Shown here in pieces: positions 23,512 through 35,673 of a stretch of DNA of 64,000 nucleotides; within the stretch, counting starts at the first letter, position 1, and every line of letters begins with the position of its first letter. The notes beneath the pieces are model-generated. The model was not told where the DNA came from. It worked only from the letters and a program-made list of their open reading frames with translations, and ran no database searches. Made by a program: the position numbers and the translations under genes. Source of the DNA: Lonicera japonica. Lineage: Eukaryota; Streptophyta; Magnoliopsida; Dipsacales; Caprifoliaceae. Location: positions 46,437,715 to 46,501,714 of the forward strand of contig CM038467.1 in the NCBI GenBank assembly GCA_021464415.1, read 5' to 3'.

Positions 23512-25754
23512 TTAGTCATCGGCGAAAAGAGTTTCCAAATCTGGTATAGACTCCTGAAACTTCTTCAAAATAGCTTCTGTGCGTGCTTGCTTGGCTAAAA
23601 GTTGCGCATTTGTTTCATTGCAGCCAGCGACAAGCTCTGTCAAACGAAGCAACTTAGAGTTCAATTCCTCAGTCTCTGCTCTAGTAATCTCTCGGTTAAG
23701 CCTAGATGTAGAAGCCTCTTCTGGCAGGGGACCGAAACCACGACCTTTAACATACCTAGATTTCACCACAACCAACATATAAAATAATTATTATTCGTGA
23801 AATTTAAGTTTAAGTCCAATAAGAACACTAGTAAAGAAGAAAAAAATTCATGGAATCAATTTTATATGCAATATACTCCTTTATAACAATAATTATAATC
23901 GACTTGACTCCTTGGCCAATAAATTAAAAGAACTATGGCTACTTACAAAATAGAAGCATAGATAATGATGGATTTAGAAGATACATTATATGGTCAACTG
24001 GGCCAATGAGTGATTGCATTAATAAGAGCACCTCACATATGAATTATGAATACCCAGTTTTAAATTATCAATTATATAAATATGTAAGGGCAGCTCACAT
24101 ATGAATTATCAATTATATAAATATGTAAGTACCATAATTGCTAAATGCATCTTTTAAAATTTAAGGGCAGTACGTAAATCATAAATTCGAACTCACATAC
24201 CTAGATTTTTTTCCAAGCACCTTTCTACAAATTTCAGCTTCAGTCATTTCATTTCCCGGGATATTTTTCAGTTCAACCATTGTTTTCTACAAATAAAAAA
24301 GAACAATAATGGAATTAAACAAAATATTACCTATTATTTTCAAGTATTAAAGTGTGTTAATTTATTTTCTTTATTAAATTACTATAATACTTACATAGCG
24401 AAGTTGTGACACACCATCTACCCATCCCTGATCTTGATCGAAATGGGTATCAAGAAAGAGTTGAATGTCTCCCTTTGGCTCCTCAAGTGGTTCACCATTC
24501 TATTAGACAACATAAGTTAACATTAATGCATAAAGAAGTATTCAAACGTCTTATTTCATGGCCAAGGAAATATATAAACCATTATCTCATCCTCGTATCG
24601 ATACTCCACAAATGGTTTTGATCCCCCACAATGGTTGAAAGGAAGCTTGGATCGATTATCACTACATTTTATAGATCGATTCTGCAACATGTGTCATTTT
24701 TATCACAATAAGCTAGCTAAAAACAGCACTTAAATTGCCTTAAAAACTGCACACAAAAACAGCACTGAAATCGCCCTACAATCTGCAAAAAAAAAGGGCA
24801 TAAAAACTGCACCAAAACTGCACTAAAATTGCCTTAAAAACTGAAAAAAAAAAAACACTAAAATTTCCTTCCAATCTGCACAAAAACTACATTGAAACTG
24901 CACTAAAAGTGCAAAAAAAAGCACAAAAACTGCTTTAAAAACTGCACAAAAAAGCACTAAAATTGCCCTACAATTTGCACAAAAACTAAATTGAAACTGC
25001 AAAAAAAAAAAGGACAAAAACTGCACTAAAATTTGCAATGAAACTGCACTAAATCTACTTACAAAATATCCATTAATATTAAACAATCCATAACAAACAT
25101 TTAAAAGTTCATAAAGCTAATCTGTCAAAGGAGGCTGTTTTGGAGTTGGAAACTAAGGTGGATTTTAGTATCACTTTTCTATCACCATTATCCTAACAAA
25201 CCTTACAATTATTCTACCGGAGCTTAACATTAATCCAAACGTAGATTCATTTCAGAAAAATTATAATTCAGAATTCACAGGGTGTACAAATTCTACAACC
25301 AAACACACCCTTAGTACTTTCTTCAAACACTTTACCTAGATTCGAGGTCGTCATCTTACAATTGATGATTAGAATGAAATTTTCACTTAGATACAAATTT
25401 ACACTTCTAGAATTAATGTTAAGTGTTAAATTCCATAATATAACATGCCTATACTAATACAATAACACTCATGCGTAAAAAGCAATCTACCAAAACACCT
25501 TAAACTTCATGTACCTTAAAGCATCCACAAATGAGAAAATCTGGTATCAATTTTTAAATATTTATGTACCTTAAACTTCTCACTGGAAAAAAGTGTGCAA
25601 AGGTAATCCCAATCTTCTTGTGTAGTCCTTACATGTTTATTCTGGCGCGCCTCTTCAACAGTAATGAACTTTTTGAAATGTAAATGATATGTGTTTCTGT
25701 TATCATTGTATCGAGTAGACATTGTCTTGAGAATATACCTCTTAACCATTGTAT
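23512..25754 (-). pseudogene. TnpA-like protein gene of the CACTA element (Ptta/En/Spm family), partial
   Basis: Four minus-strand exons are supported: 25754-25570 (STRYNDNRN, then TVEEARQNKH, TQEDWDYLCTLFSSEKFK), about 24500-24395 (EEPKGDIQLFLDTHFDQDQG), 24286-24201 (MVELKNIPGNEMTEAEICRK), and 23755-23512 (YVKGRGFGPLPEE then a coiled-coil-like tail ending FADD). Donors GTACAT, GTAAGT and GTATGT follow exons 1-3, and the last junction joins KS to RYVKG in frame. This matches the plant Ptta/En/Spm (TnpA-type) family, which binds subterminal repeats. I see no intact N-terminus, so activity is uncertain. Confidence 0.75.
24722..25060. repeat. 'aaaaactgcac' minisatellite in a CACTA intron
   Basis: About a dozen imperfect units of 'actgca(c)aaaa / ctaaaattgcc' in a TnpA intron. 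Simple-sequence expansion; the minus-strand open frame across it is low complexity only. Confidence 0.7.
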
Positions 25755-26228
25755 CTGAAATATCCGCATCAAACTTTGTCTATGCACATGGGAAAAGTTA
25801 AAAATATTATTATAACATACACGTAAATTAATCGCACTAAATTCCACAAAGTACAACACGTGCACAATCGAATAGCCTAAAACATAAAATTGGAAGTTCA
25901 AATATTTACGATAAAACATACACCAAAATAAGAAAATATATTTCAGATTACTAGATCTGTGCATAGTTAAATGCTTTTAGCCACGGATAAGACAAAGTAG
26001 GAGAAGTAAATGGATGAATATAACCAAAATATCAAGTTACAGAGTGACAATGAATAGAAAAAAAATGAGCCACTTACTTGGGGAGCAACAATATTCAGCA
26101 AAGCTCCAAACAATCACATACTAGTGCAAAATCCTGAAGTATTCTAGACCTGAAAACCATAAATGAATCAATCTCACTGTAATAGACAAATATTTGTATA
26201 TAAAGGGAAAATTTCAAGTACATATTGC

Positions 26229-26553
26229 CTTACAGATAGACCAATTTGAGGGGGGAAATGGATACATTTTTTTATGAAACTTGGTATATATGATCTACAT
26301 GACGTGTAGATCATCTCCACCAAATTTCATCAAAAAATTCAACCGGGAAGTGGGTTAACTATAAGATTGAAATATATATGCCCAGAAATGCGCACATATA
26401 TATCAATTTGTAGTTAACCCACTTACCGATTGAATTTTTTGATGAAATTTGGTGGAGATGATCTACACAACATGGAGATCATCTCCACTAAGTTTCATCA
26501 AAAACTGAACCTATTTGATCCCTCAAATTGGCTACTCTGTATGGCTGTCTGTG
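26229..26553. repeat. Foldback MITE-like palindrome inside CACTA
   Basis: Two arms of about 150 bp pair across a centre near 26385 (left 'gggaagtgggttaacta', right 'tagttaacccacttaccg'). Each arm also contains a smaller hairpin built from 'ggtggagatgatctacac' and its complement. It is related to sequences at 19950-20200, 39606-39975 and 53770-54190. Confidence 0.75.
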
Positions 26554-26616
26554 AACAGTAATTTGCAGGTAAAATGCACTGATATATATATAGTGGAGTC
26601 AAATATAGCGCGCGCG

Positions 26617-26649
<33 letters not shown>

Positions 26650-27919
26650 TCATTTGGAGACATAATCCATCCGTTTCTCTAGAATCTCTTAAGTTTCTTA
26701 CAATATATATGTATATATACCATTTTGTTTAACTTTTTAATAGATTCATTTAGAAAGAATTAAATTTTGATAAGTGATGCTTGTCTATTCTCTACTCTAG
26801 TTTTAACATAATAGTCTAATTGAATTAACCCAAAAAGGGAAAAATGAAAGAAAAGAAAAAAGCACAAATTTCATCTTGTACTGATCTGTCAAAAGAGAAA
26901 AAAAAAGACACATGCTTTGTAAAAAATTCCCAAATCATACCCACAATATGTACGCTCTTTCAATCAATGCATTATTTTCTTAACAAATTAATCGCACTGC
27001 AAACCACAAAATACAACACGTACACAATATAATACCCTAAAACATAAAATTGTAAGTTCAAACATGTACAATAAAACATACCACAAAATAAGAAAATATA
27101 TTTCAGATTACTAGATTTAAGCATAATCAAGGGCTTCTAGCCACGGATGAGACGAAGGAGAACAAGTAAATGGATGAATATAAAACCAAAAAATGGCAAA
27201 TTGGGGAAGAAAATAAATAAGATTACCTTGAGTTAGTAGAAGCACGGAAGTCTGAAATATGGTATGGGGTTCTGATTTCCGAAGATGGATAGAAGCCCGA
27301 TTGAAATATGGTTTTACCTTTTCGAGTAATTAAATAGAGATCGATATGGACAACTGCCAACAATGGAGGTAGAGAGAGAAGAGCTAAGGTTTGCAGCGGT
27401 GAGGGTTATGTAAGAGAGAGGCCATGCGTGCGACGTGCTGAGAGTGGAATAGAGAGTTAAAGGCGGATGGAACGGGAAGGGTTTTGTGGGGCTGCGTTGT
27501 TGTTGTCTGAGATATGGAGATAAAGTGAAATAAGGAAAGTGAGTGGAGAAGATGTAATGCCCTAGCACAAAACGATGTCATTTTGTGCTAGTTTAATTAT
27601 AATTTACTGAAAATTAGAATAAAACAAAAAAAAAAGCCGGGAAATTTTTGCGCCAAAAATAGCAACAAAAAAATTTCTCGTAAATATTCAATAGCGAGAA
27701 TATCTTAATTGCTCGGTAAAACTTTTGCTTTTTTAATACCTTTTTATTTTTATTTTTTCGACAAACTTTAAAATTACTCGCTAAAAGTGGCAAAGTCCAA
27801 CTTTTCAGCGAGAAAAAATAAATTGGTTGGAAGCTTGTCGCTACAAGTGACATGTACCGAGTAAATTGTAGTTGTCGTAAAACAATTGATCGCTAAAGCC
27901 CATTTTTGTTGTAGTGTGT

Positions 27920-28001
27920 TATATGGTGAGGAATTATACGTATACATGTATTTGCAATAGCGGCTTTGAGGGAAATCCGTATCTGCCAAATGGATGTCAA
28001 G
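27920..28001 (+). CDS. WAK-like 1 exon 1, second part
   Basis: Continues the frame after CACTA: YMVRNYTYTCICNSGFEG then NPYLPNGCQ, an EGF-like end, followed by donor CAAG|GTACGA at 28001/28002. The paralogous segment is 50546-50627. Confidence 0.9.
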
Positions 28002-28660
28002 GTACGATTATTATATATTGCAAAACCATCGCATTACGCTTATTTTATGACATTCAGGCATGATTTTATAAGACATCAAGGCCAAAGATGATTTGCCCAC
28101 ATTCCTAGTATTTTTTAAAAAATTCAATTTGATAAGTAGTAAAATAAACTTTTTTGTGCACCTTCATTTGGGTAAAAATTGTAATTTACACTCATCGTAA
28201 ATTATCATAATCATAAATTTCAAATCTAAGGATATGGGTTGTTAGCCTCTATTTTGATAATTCTGACACTTCAAAATAATTTTGTGATCTTTTTTTCTAA
28301 TACTTTTGTCACAATAGTGTCATTTTATTGAATACTACAGCATCAATGACCACAAAAATTATGGCTGATTTTTTTGCCCTCTTTACCATTAAATCTTCGC
28401 TCCTCCGATCCATTGACCAATGTATGATTCTAATCGATTTTTTTTTCTTTGTAAAAGTGTATATATATAACTAGCTAGATTATGACACCAATTTTTTCAT
28501 TGTTTTATTTTTCCCCTATCAACAATGTTTTATGAAAATACACAATTAGTTAGATTCAAACACATAACTAGATTAATGTTTTTTTATTCTTCCCATTTTT
28601 AAATTCGATTTGCTTGTTCATGCAAATAACACGTGCAAATGGATTGTGTGCTTATGTATC

Positions 28661-29471
28661 TGTTGGAGTTTTTGTGTATTTAAAGAAAAATAAAACCAAG
28701 ACAAGGTGATTTAATGTGATGTGATGGTTGATGTGATGTTATCCCAAGTCCCACATAGGAGAGATATAAAACCTTTCATGGGTTTATATATGGAAGAATT
28801 TGCTTAAGGGCTTGAGCCCTTTGGGCATTAGACTTTTGTGCTATTGGGTGAGGACTTGGATGAATGTGGTTCACCACACGCGCGCCGACCGACCGACCGA
28901 CCCGGCCCGTCCCGGTCTCGGGCTTTGGGCTTGTCTTGCGTAGTGTATTATCTTTTTATACAAAATACATTTAAAGAATTTTATTTATTAAATAAAAATT
29001 AAAAAATGGGACAAGGCTCAATTAAAAAATTCCAACACGCTCCTCTACTTTCCTCCATGTTTTCTTGCGGATTTTCCGGAAAGGTGTTTGTTTGTCTCAA
29101 CGCTTTCCCCTTTAAACGGATCTAAAATAGCTTTCAAAAAAGATACTCTCGCAGAGAACAAAACGAAGAGAGATCTATCTACAAAAATATTTTCCGGCAG
29201 AAAAATTTTTAGCCTCCGGCGGTAGAAAAAAAATTCGATCCCGAGCAATTAAAAGAGTGTTATTGTCGAGCGGTTGAATAAGTGCAAATCAATCGTACAG
29301 AGGGTATCTGGGCTGTTTCATCCTGGGGACGGCGTGGCATAATCTGAACTGCTAGCACAATTCCGGGCAGAGCCGCGAAACGTCTTAAAGAGAGCGACTT
29401 AGTCCGCGACTCAACCCGGTGTACTCTCTACCTTATCTATTTTAGATTCAGCAGTACATTATTTTCCAACA
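28661..29471 (+). mobile_element. Solo LTR, probably Ty1/copia, in WAK-like 1 intron 1
   Basis: 811 bp with TGTTGGAG...TTTTCCAACA inverted ends and a perfect duplication GTATC at 28656-28660 and 29472-29476. The promoter-like stretch 'gagatataaaacctttcatg' is near 28755. The TGTTGGA...TCCAACA ends and size fit plant copia LTRs. No palindrome cluster is present; upstream of the TATA are direct 'tgatgtgatg' repeats instead. Confidence 0.85.
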
Positions 29472-29476
29472 GTATC

Positions 29477-31958
29477 TAGTTATTAAAATTTGTGGCACAC
29501 TTTACTCATGATATTGTGACTAGTAAAATTGACATTATGTAGATTTTTAAAACACATTGAATATATGTGTGCATTTGGCGCTAATTCTTAGGAGACACAA
29601 AATGGGGACATTTTTTAAGATACAATGACTTGTTACCTATACATTTGTCAGCAACAAAACTTTGTGCAGATCTTATCCATGAAAAACCCAGTTTACTAAC
29701 ACATTTATTAGCAATAAGTCTCCATGGCTCTTGAATGTGCTTGTTAGCAATAAGTATCCCCATAGAAGTACTCGTGCATATGGTCAAAAGATGATATATA
29801 TATATATATATATATTGTCCTTGAAACTACAAGAAAAACGTCATTAAAGAATATATTAGAGTGCTGGATAAACTCATTTAAAGTGGTAATAGGCATCCAA
29901 TTTATTTATATTTATGAACTTAAAATTGCTCAATACATGAATGGCTAAAGAAATAAATGAGATTTAAGTATATAACTAATAATTTTTTAATAATAAAAAC
30001 TTTCTTAGCCCTAAAAGTTGCTCAATCCGAAAAAAGTCAAAAAAAGGAAAGTAGTATAAAACGGGTCTCGAACCAAATACCTTGCGCAAACTAAACACTG
30101 CATCATACGTACCTTCCTAGCAATAAATAATCTGAGCCACAACAATAAGTCAGTTTTTGGTACATGTACAATTATTTATATAATATACTATGATAAAAAA
30201 AATTAATAATAATAATAATAATTAAAAATAAATAAATAAATAAATTGTGTGGTGGCACATGCCCCCATTAGGCCGCACTTAGATCTGCCTTTGGTCACAT
30301 TTGGTACCCACTTGGAATTACGAAATTAATTTGTACAGATTTATTGATGACAGGCCTAATTGCATTGATGACCTATATATGCATTGACGACACGTCACTA
30401 GTCCCTAGCACGTGTCCCATAAAAGTACTCGTGCATATAGTCCTACACCAATTAAATAAACCAAATAAATTTAAGTTTATTTGGGTTGGTTTTAGTTTTA
30501 ATATGTCAAAAATCAAAATATAAAAAATTAGAATGCCGAATTTTGAGAAATCAAAGGTAATTTAACATTTGTTATTTTATACGAATATATATGAAGAGCT
30601 ATGTCAGATATTATAAGATCAATAATACATTTATAGCCGAATTTTAAATTTGTCTCTCGTCAGTTTGAATTTCTTTTATGCTGGAGGACTTTTATGATGA
30701 TGAAGTCATGGTAATCTAAATTAAGATTTTGAATGAAGTCATAGTAATCTAAATTAAGATTTTGAATAATATAATAACATTCCTATACTTTGAATAAAAT
30801 AATAAATAAATTGTGTGTGGGTGGGGGGGGGGGGGGGGGGGGCGCACATGCCCCCTTTAGCTAGCTAGGTCGCACTTAGATCTGCCTTTGGTCACATTTG
30901 GTATCCACTTGGAATTACGAAATTAATTTGTACAGATTTATTGATGACATGCCTAATTGCACTGATAACATATATATATATATGCATTGACGACATGTCA
31001 CTGGTCCCTAGCACGTGTCTCATAAAAGTACCCGTGCATATATTCCTACACCAATTAAATAAACCAAAATTTTTTAATTTTATTTAGGTTGGTTTTAGTT
31101 TTAATATGTCAAAAATCAAAATATAAAAAATTAGAATGCCGAATTTTGAGAAATCAAAGGTAATTTAACATTTATTATTTTATACGAATATCTATATATA
31201 TATATATATGAAGAGCTATATCAGATATTATAAGATCAATAATACATTTATAGACGAATTTTGAAATGTATATCTCGTCAGTTTGAATTTCTTTTATGCT
31301 GGAGGACTTTTAATTATGATGATGAAGTCATGGTAATCTAAATTAAGATTTTGAATAATATAATAACATTCCTATACTTTGAAGAAAAAGAATACAACAA
31401 TTGAAATTAGTTTATACCCAAAATATATAAATACATATCCCGAATAAAACTAAAAGTATAGAATTAAAATTCTCATATTTTTAGTTTTGATTTCGTTGTT
31501 CTATCGAGAATCAAAAATGCAAAAAATAAAAATACCCAGAATGATGGTTTTCGCTTTGGTATGGGCCAAATACCAATTAAATTGACTTAATACCACCACT
31601 AAATCAAGGGTTCAACTTTTAACAAAAGTACCTTAGGTACGAAGGGCGTTTTAGAAATTTTATGTACACAAAAAACCTTCCATGCATTGTGTTTAGCACA
31701 ATATATTATGTAATGTAGAATTGATCCAAATGAATGTTTTAAATTGCAACTATGTGTCGCGTCGCATTGCGTTTTAGTTATGGAATAATGTCGCGCGTAA
31801 AGCAATATCCCTTTTTGCGTAAGCAATTTGAACATTAAATTTTTTTAATTAAAATATATAAAGATCCATATTTTGATCAAAGTAGTTAACTGTGTGATAT
31901 TTCACACGGGGCACCAAATTTTCTTATGATTTTGTTTTTATTGTTCGTTTTATGTCAG
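29477..31958. repeat. WAK-like 1 intron 1 with a tandem duplication
   Basis: About 30220-30790 and 30790-31400 are tandem copies of a roughly 550-bp unit, both containing 'cgcacttagatctgcctttg', 'gtccctagcacgtgtc' and 'gaattttgagaaatcaaagg'. A run of about 20 G separates them at about 30822-30842. The rest is AT-rich intron with an acceptor at 31957-31958. No gene is seen. Confidence 0.75.
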
Positions 31959-32072
31959 ATATTAACGAATGCGAACGCTATTACTGTCGAGGAGGGGGAT
32001 ACCAATGTGAGAATACGTTTGGGGGGTTTACATGCAGCAAGAGGAAGAACAAAGCTCGGATGATTTTTATAG
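31959..32072 (+). CDS. WAK-like 1 exon 2 (EGF_CA-like)
   Basis: 114 nt bounded by 'tatgtcag|' and '|gtacgc'. Encodes DINECERYYCRGGGYQCENT then FGGFTCSKRKNKARMIFIG. DINEC is the calcium-binding EGF signature; only four of the six EGF cysteines are in this exon. The phase 1 ends match the exons on both sides. The paralogue is 55186-55296. Confidence 0.9.
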
Positions 32073-32148
32073 GTACGCACTATTTTCACACAAATCACAC
32101 TCACTTACCCACATGCAAACTATGGACTATCTTAAAAGTAGGGAATTA

Positions 32149-32452
32149 GGCTCCGTTTGATAATGAAATAAAAAATAGTAGGAAAAATAATGTATTTTTA
32201 TGAGAAGATGGAAAATAAGTTGAGGGACGTGGTGAGATTTACTCTTTCTTTTTGGTTTCTTCCATGGAAAAATTTTCTTTGGGTGGTGGTGAAGAAATTT
32301 TTCCGTAAAACATAAAAGGCGGATGGAGGACACATACTCGTGAAAATGAGCATGAGATAGAGAGCATCTCACTACATATTTCAACTTATTTTCTATCTTT
32401 TCAGCTAAATTAGTTATTTTTTTTATCATTTTCCATGTTGCTGTCAAATGCC
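32149..32452. mobile_element. Tourist-like MITE (PIF/Harbinger) in intron 2
   Basis: 304 bp with GGCTCCGTTTGATAATG at the left, the imperfect complement of 'catgttgctgtcaaatgcc' at the right, and a TTA duplication on both sides (32146-32148, 32453-32455). TTA targets and GGC..TTTG ends are typical of Tourist elements. Confidence 0.65.
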
Positions 32453-32455
32453 TTA

Positions 32456-34505
32456 TAGTACTAATTTTTTATGTTATTAAAAGAGACAATATTAATTTTA
32501 TTGGTATTATTTGTTGAGACCCTTTCAAAGTAACTTTTAAGGCACCCTACTACATATTTAATTATTAGATTTTAAAATATATATATATATATATTATAGA
32601 TAGTTTGCTAAAGGAAATATAAAGGGGCAAGAGTGACAAGCACAAAAGTACGAGTATTTCATTAATAAAGAAGGAGAAAATTAAATATTGATGGTAAAAG
32701 ATGAAAAACATGAGGAAAATAATTCCGGTTCTTTAACAAAAAAGGAAAGGTTGAAAATGGAATTCATGATAGGGTGTATTTGAGGAATTTGAAATGGAGT
32801 TAAGGAAAAAATTAGCCCACACAATTGCAACACTTAGAATTGCGTAGGCTAATTTTTACTCAAAGTTAAGATTTAAAGTTCAAAATTAGATTCCCAAACA
32901 TACCATTACTAAAAATTGTGATATTGTGATGTATTTAAACCAAACAAGAAATGGTCGGTGGTATATATACATTTATATATATACTTGCTATTTACTTGTA
33001 TTTGAGTTTGATTATTGATCATAGTATGGTGCTAGCATTTGTTTGCTTGTAAGGATGAAAGGCTTCTGTTATTATTTTTTGGTGGAGAGCTTTCGGTCGA
33101 CACCAAAATCGCTGAGTCAAGTCTAGTGATTAATTACCAATTAATTATTAAAAAATTTCATAGTATGGAGGATGCCTTCAAAACTATTTTAATATGGGTG
33201 CCAAGCTAGACATTAATGAATGGTTATTAGGGGCTTTTACAAAATTTAAACTTAAGTATAGGTGTTTAAAAAATTGGATTCTAAATTAAATTTTATGGAT
33301 GCTTTTACTGGCACCCATAAAAATAAGAGTAAGCTATCCTAATGACCCTTAAATTATTCATCCAATCTCATTTTGGTCCTTAAACTTTAAAACACTTCAT
33401 TTAGGCGCTTAAACTATTGAGTGGGGCTCACTTTGGCCCTTCTATCCGATTTCTCTGTTAAGTTGAACAAAATCAAAGGTATTTTTGTCCATTTCAATTA
33501 GAAAAAAATTCTAAAAAAAATAATATAAAATATAAAATTTCTTTTAACAAATTAAGGAGACCCTCAAAATATATAAAATTCATCAACGCCAAAGAATCTA
33601 CTTCTACAATTATTAGGCCACCTCTCTTTTATACACCTTCTCATGTCCTCCAACATTGCCCTACGTTCAATCACCATATTGGTATGAACATCAATTCCTT
33701 AAAACCAGCATTCTGCACAGAAAGCATATTGATCACCAATGAATCGAATTGATGAACATCAATTCCTTAAAACCAACATTCTGCACACAAAGCATATTGA
33801 TCACCAATGAATCCGATTGATCTACGAGCTATCACTTAAGAAAGTGTTGAGTCAAATAGATCGGATCTAGGGTTGATCAAACAGATCTAAAATCCAAAAT
33901 CCGAGATATCTGATTTTTCAAAACAAATCAAATTAAAACATTTTGAATGTAACAACCCTTAAAGTTTAAATCATACTATCCATCACTAAGTATTCACATG
34001 ACCATCATCTTGAAGCATTAAAGTGGAAGTAGCTTCCACTTGATAATCATCATCATGGACTTAAACATACAACTTAAACACTTGGTGGAGACCTTATATA
34101 TATACACACATACACATACATATGTTCTCAAGCACGATCTAGAGAGAACCATCCTCTTGCATACCCTAAAGCTTCAGTAAATGATTATCAATCACCAATA
34201 AGTTGAAGTATGCTTGGTGATGGAAAATCATTGGTAAAAGTTGAATATCTTAGTGGATTGTATAGAGACGGGTTGTATTGAAGTGCACTTTTATAAAAGT
34301 TTGCCTACCTTATTTATACTAGTTATCATTGTTATTCTTTAACCAATGATCGTAGAATTGTGTAGTACCCATATAGTTTACTTTAAACATCCAATTTCAA
34401 ACTATAATATGATATTTATTGGTGGAAATATTAATAAGAATTGCGCCCATTTGGTTTAATAAGATGAAAAGGTAACTAATTACATATACTAATTGAAACA
34501 TGCAG
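32456..34505. other. WAK-like 1 intron 2
   Basis: AT-rich and non-coding. It contains a two-copy 68-bp tandem repeat at 33686-33821 ('gaacatcaattccttaaaac...') and a MITE-like stretch at about 33320-33500 ('tttaggcgcttaaactattg'). Acceptor 'catgcag|' at 34505. Confidence 0.65.
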
Positions 34506-35673
34506 GTATTTGCACTGGTGTGGGAGGAATACTCTTACTTATTGGTTCTTGGTGGATGTATAAAGAAATTAAGAAAAGACACAAAGTTAAGCTTAAGAAA
34601 AAACACTTCAAGAGAAATGGTGGTTTGTTACTACAACAACAATTGGCATCTAGTGAAGATGGAACAGTTGAGAAAACGAAATTATTTAGTTCAGAAGAGT
34701 TAGAGAAAGCCACTGATCATTATAATGAGGATCGAATACTTGGTAAAGGGGGCCAAGGTACTGTATACAAAGGGATGTTAACAGATGGAAGAATTGTGGC
34801 AATTAAAATGTCCAAGAATGTTGATGAAGGAAATCTTGAACAATTTATCAATGAAGTCGTCATATTATCACAAATTAACCACCGAAATGTAGTAAAGTTA
34901 CATGGATGTTGTTTAGAGACAGAAGTTCCTCTCCTCGTTTATGAATTCGTCCCTAATGGTACCCTTTCTAAATATATATATGACCAAACTGAAGAGTTCC
35001 CACTATCATGGAATGTGCGATTGCGGATCACTACAGAAGTTGCAGCAGCACTTTCTTATCTTCATTATGCAACTTTTGTACCAATTTATCATCGAGATAT
35101 GAAGTCTACAAACATACTATTTATAGGGCGAAAGTGGCAGACTTTGGGACATCACGATCAATTGCTATTGACCAAACTCACTTGACCACGCGAGTACTAG
35201 GAACCTTTGGATATTTAGACCCTGAGTACTTCCAAACAGGTCAATTTACAGAGAAAAGCGATGTTTATAGTTTTGGAGTGGTTCTTGTTGAGCTCTTAAC
35301 TGGTCAAAAACCAATATCCTCAACTAGATCCGAGGAGTCTCGAAGTTTAGCTACTTATTTTATAGTGGCAATGAATGAGAATAATTTATTTAACATTCTT
35401 GACCCTAGAGTCGAGAGGGAAGGTGGAAATGAAGAAATTCTTGCAATCGCTAAGCTTGCAAAAAGATGCTTGAGCTCGGAAGTGAAAAAAAGGCCTACAA
35501 TGAAAGAAGTGGCAATTGAGTTGGAAGGGTATAGAATGTCCCTCGGAGCATCTAAAGTTGAATCATGTTATGAAAAGGTTGAATATGCCAACGTTTACTT
35601 TTCCGGACCTTTGGAGAGTACTTCATCTTCAACATTTTCTTTTGAGGATAATAATGTGATATTAGATGTGTAG
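34506..35673 (+). CDS. WAK-like 1 exon 3: transmembrane helix and frameshifted kinase
   Basis: Opens [19 protein letters not shown] (membrane helix), a basic stop-transfer stretch, and then the kinase: [12 protein letters not shown] loop, VAIKMSK lysine, LVYEFVPNG hinge, [10 protein letters not shown] catalytic loop. At about 35122-35126 the frame shifts; the second frame continues [53 protein letters not shown] and [13 protein letters not shown] to a stop at 35673. About 10 nt encoding the residues between NIL and RAK are missing. All other catalytic residues are kept (an RD kinase), so the break is probably recent. The unshifted product would end at 35185 and lack DFG. Confidence 0.9.

Larger units (their letters stand above)
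22432..27916 (-). mobile_element. CACTA (En/Spm) transposon inserted in WAK-like 1 exon 1
   Basis: 5485 bp with terminal inverted repeats CACTACAAGAAAAATGGGCT (left) and, at the right end, the complement with one change (27892-27916), flanked by a 3-bp duplication TGT (22429-22431, 27917-27919). Subterminal regions are full of 'ttctcgc/tcgctaaa' motifs in both orientations, as expected for CACTA. Minus-strand exons encode a TnpA-type protein; no TnpD/TNP2 DDE transposase is recognisable, so it is probably non-autonomous. Removing it with one TGT restores the WAK reading frame. Confidence 0.95.
22024..35673 (+). pseudogene. WAK-like receptor kinase 1, broken by CACTA insertion and a frameshift
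   Basis: WAK-like receptors are plasma-membrane kinases with an ectodomain that contacts the cell wall. Exons: 22024-22431 joined to 27920-28001, 31959-32072, and 34506-35673. All introns are phase 1 and bounded by GT-AG. The order is signal peptide (residues 1-24), cysteine-rich GUB_WAK-type domain with CLDRCGN and IPYPFGIGSNC, an EGF-like end (CICNSGFEGNPYL), an EGF_CA-like exon (DINECE), a transmembrane helix, and a kinase with [30 protein letters not shown] and GYLDPEY. The start codon context is good (aacaATGGc). A CACTA element splits exon 1, and a roughly 10-nt deletion near 35122 shifts the frame. Without these it would encode about 590 residues, short for the family because the central ectodomain is reduced. 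Confidence 0.9.

Noticed and set aside
22432..27916. CACTA region as a very long WAK intron
   Set aside because: The exact CACTA termini and TGT duplication sit inside the exon, and the ends lack GT-AG.
35008..35673. Independent second kinase gene starting MECAIADHY
   Set aside because: It is the continuation of WAK-like 1 exon 3 in a shifted frame; the first residues are out-of-frame sequence.
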